From assembly GCA_003520025.1 (NCBI GenBank), contig DOVP01000094.1, forward strand, positions 1 through 5,937: 5,937 nt of DNA, given 5' to 3'. The translations under genes were made by a program, and so were the position numbers. The notes under the pieces are model-generated. The model saw only the letters and a list, made by a program, of their open reading frames with translations. It ran no database searches and was not told where the DNA came from. Positions 1 through 4,924 of the stretch are shown in pieces (the first letter of the stretch is position 1; each line of letters starts with the position of its first letter). The stretch comes from Phycisphaerales bacterium. GTDB lineage: Bacteria > Planctomycetota > Phycisphaerae > Phycisphaerales > SM1A02.

Positions 1-1947
1 GTAAAATCGCAGCCAGTTTGAATCACCACCGTCCGGGAGCGATACTGCTTCTATGATCAACATGTCATCGAGCCATACCCCACCGACCACCCCGCTGCGG
101 ACATCAACCTCCAGCTGATGCCACTGTCCAGGGCCCCGCCACACATCGCGATTGGCACTGGCCAGCGTCGACCCGGCAGCATTCTGTATCTCGACACTTC
201 CTCGGCCGTCGAGGTCACGGACAATCAATCTTGCATCACCCGGCAGTCCCATGGATATCTCGCCGAGTTTGGGGAGCATGATGGCCACTGTGACACGACC
301 ATCGGGAGGTGCGGCGCGGAGTTGAAAATCATCCGGCGCTTCATCGTTGACCAATACATCCTGCCCCGATGTCTGCACAAATCTCCTGCGGTCCGTGTGA
401 TCAAGTTTGGCTTCGGCAAGTCGCCAACCGCCCTCCCACATGTCCGTAGGATTACCCCAAGTCAATCGCAGCCAGCCCGACTCCTCCTCGATCGAGTCTG
501 ATTCCGTCGGCGCAGCGACTTTCTTGGACACCTGTCCGGTAGGGCCGCCCGGAAGTCGGTTGATTGTGTACGCAACTTCCTCGTGCTGCAGTGGGCGATC
601 TCCCTCACCCACAACGCCGCGAAGTTGTAGCCTCGCCACCCGGCCAGCACGAAGCATCGGCACCGATACGTGTAGCGTTCGCCGATCGGCTGACAGCGAT
701 GTCGCACTGACCGAAAGTTCATTCCTTCTCTTCTCAGGAGATCCATATTTCCACCACCAGTTGTAGTCATAGGTGTCGATGTGAATCTGCGACGGTTCAA
801 TGTCCCCAGCCACCGGATGTGTGAACTCTATGTTGAAGCCGCCAGGTACCAGCCGCACATGCTTCATCTCCATCGGCACTTGTCCGGTAAAGCGGATGCG
901 CCGCACACCGTGTCCGGGCGCAAGGCCGCCCCACCCACGGTTGGTCAAACCACACACAAGTGATCCATCCGGGGCAAACGCAACCCGCGCCACAGATCCA
1001 ACGCGATCCATGAATGGCCACACCGCACCCTGCGATACGCCGTCGATGTCTTCGATCTCGGCGCGGAGCACTTGACCGGTCGTGAGTTCGGCTACGAAGA
1101 TCTGACCCTCAAACGGGCCGAAGGCTCCGCCAGTCGTATCCGTCACGAGGTTGCCCGTCGAACGGGACCATTCATAGGGAATCCAGATCGCCGCGGGAAC
1201 ACGATCGAGATCGACTGGCTCCTTGTCGTCCGGCTCACGGCCTTCGGCGCGATACGACTCTGTCCATCGCAGACCTGCCGGATGACCATGGAATCCATCT
1301 CGCTGGACTACGTAGATGGGCGATGACGGCATCCAGTCGCCCTGGTTGTCCGTCGCCAGCAGTCGGCCCTCGGCATCAAATCCCAAGCCGCACGGACTGC
1401 GAAAGCCATGCGCCCACGGAATGGTCGTGCCATCCGGCGCGACCTGCATGATCCAGCCTCGATAGGGCACGACGGCCTTCCCGTGCCACCAGTCCGGCTG
1501 CATGAATCCGAGATTGAAGGACACATATCGATTGCCATCGGAATCGCGCGGGAGGCCGAACGCAAACTCGTGGTAGTTGCTGGAGAGCCCCCAGTCATCA
1601 CTGACCAATTCGATGTCATCGACGAGTTGGTCGCCATCGACATCCCGCAGACGCGAAAGTTCGCCTCGCTGCAGCACCAGCAGATCATCGCCATCTACAT
1701 CGAGTCCGAGCCCTTCGTAGAGCCCGTCGGCAAAGCGGATCCATGTTGCATCAGAGGGATCCTGGTCGAGCCCACCTTCCACCAGCCATACTCGACCGCG
1801 TCGTGTGCTCACCGCGATCGTGTCATCACCCCGAAAGGCGATCCCGCCGACCTCGACAATCTCACCCTCGGGCGTCGGTATCGATTCGACGACCCAGCCC
1901 GCATCGCCTCCGGACGCAACCAACATGACCGCGACCGGCAGCATCAT
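1..1947 (-). CDS. Secreted beta-propeller dehydrogenase-like protein with 3-keto-disaccharide-hydrolase (DUF1080)-like tail, C-terminus missing
   Basis: Translating the minus strand from 1947 to the left end gives 649 residues with no stop, so the gene is intact here and continues beyond the window. Residues 1-17 form a short hydrophobic leader (MMLPVAVMLVASGGDAG), suggesting export. Residues about 30-355 resemble the glucose/sorbosone-dehydrogenase-type propeller of planctomycete 'membrane-bound dehydrogenase' proteins. Visible marks are an acidic DVDGDQLVDD loop at 102-111 (calcium-site-like), NYHEFAFGLP at 124-133, GFRSPCGLGFD at 181-191 and NLVTDTTGGAFGPFEGQIFVAE at about 266-287. Residues about 365-466 form the beta-rich domain that usually follows (FNIEFTHPV, YNWWWKYGSPE, ending YTINRLP). 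Residues about 535-640 resemble DUF1080 (DFQLR, then GQWHQLEVDV and VWLDDMLI). The start is fixed by GGAG eight bases upstream and by the ATGA overlap with the cytochrome gene. Substrate and cofactor are not shown; sugar oxidation is inferred from the family. Confidence 0.85.
   Translation of the reverse strand, partial: MMLPVAVMLVASGGDAGWVVESIPTPEGEIVEVGGIAFRGDDTIAVSTRRGRVWLVEGGLDQDPSDATWIRFADGLYEGLGLDVDGDDLLVLQRGELSRLRDVDGDQLVDDIELVSDDWGLSSNYHEFAFGLPRDSDGNRYVSFNLGFMQPDWWHGKAVVPYRGWIMQVAPDGTTIPWAHGFRSPCGLGFDAEGRLLATDNQGDWMPSSPIYVVQRDGFHGHPAGLRWTESYRAEGREPDDKEPVDLDRVPAAIWIPYEWSRSTGNLVTDTTGGAFGPFEGQIFVAELTTGQVLRAEIEDIDGVSQGAVWPFMDRVGSVARVAFAPDGSLVCGLTNRGWGGLAPGHGVRRIRFTGQVPMEMKHVRLVPGGFNIEFTHPVAGDIEPSQIHIDTYDYNWWWKYGSPEKRRNELSVSATSLSADRRTLHVSVPMLRAGRVARLQLRGVVGEGDRPLQHEEVAYTINRLPGGPTGQVSKKVAAPTESDSIEEESGWLRLTWGNPTDMWEGGWRLAEAKLDHTDRRRFVQTSGQDVLVNDEAPDDFQLRAAPPDGRVTVAIMLPKLGEISMGLPGDARLIVRDLDGRGSVEIQNAAGSTLASANRDVWRGPGQWHQLEVDVRSGVVGGVWLDDMLIIEAVSLPDGGDSNWLRFY
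1944..1947 (-). promoter_or_regulatory. ATGA stop-start overlap coupling the cytochrome and dehydrogenase genes
   Basis: On the minus strand the four bases ATGA hold both the ATG of the propeller protein and the TGA of the cytochrome protein. This arrangement is typical of translational coupling, and it supports one transcript and matched production of the two proteins. Confidence 0.85.
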
Positions 1948-3086
1948 GTCGCGGACTCCAAGCCGGGAATCCCGGCGCGGATGGCTTGATCGATGTCCGC
2001 AGCCGGAAGCACGATGATGTCGAGAGTGCCGCTGGCCGGCAACCGAACACCGGCGGCCTCCACTTCTGCAGCGCCGCGGATACCAATGAGATCTCCACCG
2101 TCACGCCACCACTCCGAACTTTCTCCGCGCCCGAGGTATCGGGGGACACCTTGCGATGGCAACATCATGGTGATAGCCGATGCGTCTCCATCGAAGACCA
2201 GTGTGCGAACGTATCCGGGCAACTCCCCCACGCTCGTGATCGCCGCGTGCTCCTTGATGCGAACACCCGGGATCTGCATCCGAATCGCTGCCACTCCATC
2301 GCGAATGGTGGTACCGAGAAACTCGGCCGGAACGCTGCGCCCGTCGATGCTGAATACGGACCGTGGGGCCGCCCAGTGGATCACCCGGCCCAGTGGCTGC
2401 AGCGGTGTCCCGCCGCGATTTTCCCAGTCGGTGCGGGCTGCGAAGCCGCCTTGTCGAGCCGCGCGGAATCGCACTTCATCCACGTCGTAGGCGAGCGTGA
2501 GCCCGTCGATCCCGCCAATCAGCAGGCCGCGGGGTTGATCGCCCTCCAACGCCCCGCGAGCCGGCAGCATCCCACGAAGCACCAAGGGCCGATTCTGCAC
2601 CACCAGTTCGGCATCATCGCTTGCCGGAGGCGCGGGGGGCGCCAGTCCGATCACGTACTTCGTGACGGCCTGCACCTGCTGCGCGTTGAGTGTCCGCGCA
2701 AAGCCTGGCATCGGCGTACCCGCGATGCCGTGCTGCACGACGCGTCGCACGGCCTCGGGCGTGTTTCCAAACGAAAATCCACCTGCGAGGAACGAGCGGG
2801 CCGGTCGATCGAGTTGCTCGGTTCCCTTGCCGTCGCCCGATGGTCCGTGGCAGCGAGCACAACTGGCCATATAGACCGTCCGCCCCGAAACCGGCGTCTG
2901 CGGTGCGGGGCGGATGTCTGCCGTGTGGCTTGGCATCGCATCGAGCGACGATGTTTGCGGCGGCGGATCTGGCCGCAGCACCCACGCCCCCCACACAATC
3001 AGGGCCGTCACGATGGGAGCCACGATGAACACGCAGACGATGTTCGTAAGTATGGATTTGGCTGTCATGGAGGACTGGTGGGCCAT
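1944..3086 (-). CDS. Membrane-anchored monoheme c-type cytochrome with uncharacterised C-terminal domain
   Basis: 380 residues. Residues about 13-34 are one hydrophobic segment (VCVFIVAPIVTALIVWGAWV), followed by a Pro/Ser/Thr-rich linker to about 66, so the protein is probably tethered to the membrane and faces the periplasm. A class I cytochrome c domain spans about 67-148: CARCH at 76-80 is the single heme site, GPSGDGKG follows it, and M126 in GTPMPGF is the likely second axial ligand. Residues about 158-360 form a beta-rich domain with motifs RPLVLRGMLP (166-175), TLAYDVDEVRFRAARQGGF (197-215) and NRGGTPLQPLG (223-233). I recall similar stretches in other planctomycete cytochrome proteins but know no function. 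The gene precedes and overlaps the propeller gene, so electron acceptance from that enzyme is the likely role. An alternative start is ATG at 3068 (MTAKSIL); neither start has a clear Shine-Dalgarno sequence. The later start would still keep the membrane segment. Confidence 0.9.
   Translation of the reverse strand: MAHQSSMTAKSILTNIVCVFIVAPIVTALIVWGAWVLRPDPPPQTSSLDAMPSHTADIRPAPQTPVSGRTVYMASCARCHGPSGDGKGTEQLDRPARSFLAGGFSFGNTPEAVRRVVQHGIAGTPMPGFARTLNAQQVQAVTKYVIGLAPPAPPASDDAELVVQNRPLVLRGMLPARGALEGDQPRGLLIGGIDGLTLAYDVDEVRFRAARQGGFAARTDWENRGGTPLQPLGRVIHWAAPRSVFSIDGRSVPAEFLGTTIRDGVAAIRMQIPGVRIKEHAAITSVGELPGYVRTLVFDGDASAITMMLPSQGVPRYLGRGESSEWWRDGGDLIGIRGAAEVEAAGVRLPASGTLDIIVLPAADIDQAIRAGIPGLESAT
1956..1959 (-). 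promoter_or_regulatory. Ribosome binding site of the propeller dehydrogenase gene
   Basis: The minus strand reads GGAG followed by eight bases and then ATG at 1947. It lies inside the last codons of the cytochrome gene. The site picks this ATG over the second, adjacent ATG at 1944. I see no usable start codon in the same frame just upstream. Confidence 0.65.
1962..1976 (-). repeat. GC-rich perfect palindrome just upstream of the dehydrogenase ribosome binding site
   Basis: The plus strand reads GCCGGGAATCCCGGC, two 7-base arms around one central base. In the minus-strand mRNA it can form a six-pair, all-GC stem with an AUU loop, ending two bases before the GGAG of the next gene. It encodes Ala-Gly-Ile-Pro-Gly near the end of the cytochrome protein. 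No U-run follows, so it is not an intrinsic terminator. A role in modulating or coupling translation is a guess. Confidence 0.45.
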
Positions 3087-3167
3087 GGGCGAGAAGGATA
3101 GCGGATTGCCCGCTACCGCACGATCGCCGCCGATGGCGGTCGGGCCGCGACCGATATCATCGGGGCC
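3087..3167. promoter_or_regulatory. Divergent intergenic region with clustered inverted repeats
   Basis: This 81-bp gap must hold the promoters of both the cytochrome operon (leftward) and the acetyltransferase gene (rightward), yet I see no good -35/-10 pair for either. The nearest match is TATCCT on the minus strand (3100-3095). Four short perfect inverted repeats occur: TAGCGG/CCGCTA (3099-3104 and 3110-3115), CCGCC/GGCGG (3127-3131 and 3135-3139), CGGTCG/CGACCG (3137-3142 and 3148-3153), and an outer pair CCGATG/CATCGG (3130-3135 and 3158-3163). The last three overlap, so they cannot all form at once. Confidence 0.4.
3099..3115. repeat. TAGCGG-N5-CCGCTA inverted repeat, possible operator
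   Basis: Two perfect 6-base arms are separated by five bases (ATTGC), 13 bp upstream of the first cytochrome start codon. The left end overlaps the only weak -10-like hexamer on the minus strand. Size and position suit a dimeric repressor site, but short dyads are common in GC-rich DNA and no regulator gene is visible nearby. Confidence 0.35.
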
Positions 3168-4409
3168 ATGCCGTGTGCCACCATCCGCCCCTACAACCCG
3201 GATTGCGACCGGCTGCCGTGCATCAGAATCATGGAGGAGATTGGCTGGGGCCTCGGAGATGAGAAGGAGACCGGTGCACTCTTCGACAGTTACATCAGCG
3301 AATGCGATGTCCTCGTCGCTGAGTTGAATGGTGAGGCCGAGTCCTTCGCGGTCTGTCGCAGCGGCAACTTGCGATATCTCGAGAAAGATGTTCCGGTCGG
3401 TTTCATCACCGGCGTCGGAACGAGCCGTATCGCTCGTGGGCGAGGGCTGGCGCTCGCCACAACCGCCAGTGTGCTTGAGCGAGCGGCATGCAGCGGCGCC
3501 GCGGTCGGTCGGCTCGGCGTCTTCGATCAGGGTTTCTACGACCGCCTCGGCTTCGGATCGCTCGGTTACGTGCGGTCAAGCACGATTGATCCATGCAGAT
3601 TGCAAGTACCCAAGTTGGCACGCGTGCCCCGGCGGCTCACCGCTGATGATGCAGAAGACATGCATGCATGCCGACTCCGCCGCATGCGATGGCACGGCGC
3701 CTGCAATCTCGATGGTGTCGGCACGACCCGCTGTGAGATGGCCTGGGAGAAGAGCAAGTTCGGCCTTGGTTTCAACAGCGACGATGGTCGTCTCAGTCAC
3801 TGCATGTTCGTGAAACCCAAGGGCGAGCATGGGCCCTACAACGTTGATTGGATGGCCTATGAAACTCCAGAGCAGTTCATTGAACTGCTGAGTGTACTCA
3901 AGTCACTTGGCGATCAGGTCCACGGCATCGCCATCGCGGATCCGCCTCATGTGCAGCTGCAAGACATGCTTGAAACTCCATTCCTCACGCTGCGAAGTCG
4001 AGATGGCGGCACCTTCGACATGAAACCTCGAAGCAATGCGTGGGAACAAATCAGAATTCTCGACCTCGATGCGTGCATTGCCGCGGTTCAGTTGCCGGGA
4101 GAAACCGTGCGCTTCAACCTGCAACTCCATGATCCAATCACCGAGTGGCTGCCCGCGGACGCGACGTGGAAGGGCCTCGCCGGCTCATACGTCGTCACGT
4201 TCGGGCCGAAGTCATCCATCGAGTCCGGATCCGAGGACACGCTCCAGACACTCGCCGCCTCGGTCGGCGCCTTCACACGACTCTGGATCGGTGCCAGACC
4301 CGCCGCGTCGCTCGCCATCAGCGATCAATTCGAATGCGAACCCGGACTCTGCATCGACCTCGATCGCGTCATGCGACTGCCAACGCCAATTTCCGACTGG
4401 GATGCCTGA
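3168..4409 (+). CDS. Eis-like GNAT N-acetyltransferase with SCP2-like C-terminal domain
   Basis: 413 residues, close to the roughly 400 usual for Eis-type acetyltransferases. The N-terminal GNAT domain (about 4-135) begins with the typical IRPYNPDCDRLPCIRIMEEIGW. It carries the acetyl-CoA pyrophosphate loop RIARGRGLA (87-95) and the closing GNAT motif GVFDQGFYDRLGFG (117-130). A second, more divergent region (about 150-290) follows, as in Eis. Residues about 295-405 resemble a sterol-carrier-protein-2 fold (LDACIAAVQLPG, then LAGSYVVTFGP, TLAASVGAFTRLWIGARPA and LCIDLDRVM). Family members acetylate amines such as lysines, aminoglycosides or other small molecules; this substrate is unknown. 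In mycobacterial Eis the C-terminal carboxylate takes part in catalysis; here the chain ends in WDA. ATG 3168 is chosen because the conserved GNAT start lies directly after it. The ribosome binding site is weak (GGGG at 3162-3165). It is cytosolic and probably monocistronic. Confidence 0.85.
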   Translation: MPCATIRPYNPDCDRLPCIRIMEEIGWGLGDEKETGALFDSYISECDVLVAELNGEAESFAVCRSGNLRYLEKDVPVGFITGVGTSRIARGRGLALATTASVLERAACSGAAVGRLGVFDQGFYDRLGFGSLGYVRSSTIDPCRLQVPKLARVPRRLTADDAEDMHACRLRRMRWHGACNLDGVGTTRCEMAWEKSKFGLGFNSDDGRLSHCMFVKPKGEHGPYNVDWMAYETPEQFIELLSVLKSLGDQVHGIAIADPPHVQLQDMLETPFLTLRSRDGGTFDMKPRSNAWEQIRILDLDACIAAVQLPGETVRFNLQLHDPITEWLPADATWKGLAGSYVVTFGPKSSIESGSEDTLQTLAASVGAFTRLWIGARPAASLAISDQFECEPGLCIDLDRVMRLPTPISDWDA

Positions 4410-4423
4410 GCTACTTCGCCCCG

Positions 4424-4795
4424 CTACGCGCTGAAACTGCTTCCGCACCCGCAACTGCTGGTCGCGTTGGGGTTGTTGAAGACAAAGCCGCGGCCCATGA
4501 TTTCGTCCTTGAAGTCGATCTCAGTGCCGTTGAGATACAGCAGGCTCTTGGGATCGCAGATGACACGGAGTTTGAAGGGCTCAGAATCACCATCCTTGCT
4601 CTCAAGCGTGTAGTCGAAATCCCATGCCTCGTCGGAATCACGAACCGTCTCGGTCAAATCGAGCAAATACGAGAATCCTGAGCAACCACCGCCCTTGACG
4701 CCTACGCGAAGGCGGATAGCCTCGGTATCGAGGTCCTGCTGGCGAACGATGCTGGCGATCTCTCTCGCGGCGGTTTCGGTGATGGTCACGGACAT
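4424..4795 (-). CDS. SufA/IscA/HesB-family iron-sulfur cluster carrier
   Basis: 123 residues, slightly longer than the usual 105-120. The A-type carrier fold is complete: an N-terminal ITETAAREI helix, RLRVGVKGGGCSGFSY at 28-43 with C38, VICDPKSLLYLNGTEIDF at 78-95, and FNNPNATSSCGCGSSF at 106-121 with C115 and C117. The three cysteines C38, C115 and C117 are the family's cluster ligands. These proteins accept [Fe-S] clusters from the scaffold and pass them to client enzymes in the cytoplasm. The divergent sufB neighbour makes a SufA-type role likely, but SufA, IscA and ErpA cannot be separated safely from sequence alone, so no symbol is given. ATG 4795 is preferred over an in-frame ATG at 4828 because AGGAG lies seven bases upstream of it and conserved sequence starts right after it. 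The gene ends 14 bp from the convergent acetyltransferase gene. Confidence 0.95.
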   Translation of the reverse strand: MSVTITETAAREIASIVRQQDLDTEAIRLRVGVKGGGCSGFSYLLDLTETVRDSDEAWDFDYTLESKDGDSEPFKLRVICDPKSLLYLNGTEIDFKDEIMGRGFVFNNPNATSSCGCGSSFSA

Positions 4796-4802
4796 GGTGG
4801 GA

Positions 4803-4807
4803 CTCCT
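4803..4807 (-). promoter_or_regulatory. Ribosome binding site of the SufA-type gene
   Basis: The minus strand reads AGGAG, seven bases before ATG 4795. It decides the start codon: the longer frame opening at 4828 would place this motif inside the coding sequence and add 11 residues not expected in the family. Confidence 0.75.
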
Positions 4808-4837
4808 GATCGGGGGCTCAATTATCACCCAAAACGG

Positions 4838-4846
4838 CTATTATAG
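4838..4846. promoter_or_regulatory. Palindromic -10 region, probable bidirectional promoter of the SufA-type gene and sufB
   Basis: CTATTATAG is a perfect palindrome around its central T. On the minus strand it contains TATAAT (4845-4840), an exact consensus -10 element, which would start a transcript near 4833 with a leader of roughly 38 bases before ATG 4795. On the plus strand it offers TATTAT (4839-4844) or TATAGT (4842-4847), with a leader of roughly 70 bases before sufB. Neither direction has a good -35 hexamer at 16-18 bp, so activator dependence or an alternative sigma factor is possible. It stands out as an AT-rich island in GC-rich DNA. Confidence 0.5.
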
Positions 4847-4871
4847 TGGATTCCCCATCGGCGAGCGGCTC

Positions 4872-4894
4872 TTCTTGAGATTCGGTATCAAGAA
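4872..4894. promoter_or_regulatory. 7+7 bp inverted repeat between the SufA-type gene and sufB, candidate operator
   Basis: TTCTTGA (4872-4878) and TCAAGAA (4888-4894) are perfect inverted repeats with a nine-base spacer. The site ends 30 bp before the sufB start. Relative to the proposed bidirectional promoter it lies downstream for sufB (repressor or leader-hairpin position) and upstream for the SufA-type gene (activator position). Suf genes are often controlled by Rrf2/IscR-type or SufR-type iron-sulfur regulators that bind dyads of about this size. I do not recognise a known consensus here, and no regulator gene is visible in the window. Confidence 0.45.
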
Positions 4895-4924
4895 ACGCCT
4901 CCGCCACGACAAGATCGACGAGCC

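Noticed and set aside
225..1694. Several 60-190 codon open frames on both strands inside the left region
   Set aside because: They lie within the uninterrupted 649-codon frame of the dehydrogenase-like gene, which has recognisable motifs throughout; the frames are too short and featureless to be genes.
1986..3101. A 371-codon open frame on the plus strand opposite the cytochrome gene
   Set aside because: It is antisense to a gene with a clear heme motif and membrane anchor. Its translation is rich in Arg, His, Cys and Pro with no domain, as expected from the reverse of GC-rich coding sequence.
3657..3690. ATGCATGCATG run with several CATG copies inside the acetyltransferase gene
   Set aside because: It is in-frame coding sequence (Asp-Met-His-Ala-Cys-Arg) and only a few units long; there is no sign of a functional repeat.
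4410..4423. Possible bidirectional terminator between the convergent genes
   Set aside because: The 14-bp gap and flanking bases show no stable stem with a U-run on either strand; only a short direct repeat GCTAC is visible.
4796..4828. An 11-residue N-terminal extension of the SufA-type protein (start at 4828)
   Set aside because: AGGAG is well placed for ATG 4795, and the extension is not typical of the family and would run over the ribosome binding site.
4819..4828. A GATAAT hexamer in the SufA-type gene leader, possible Fur site
   Set aside because: Only one hexamer is present and there is no adjacent second or inverted copy, so it does not make a Fur box.
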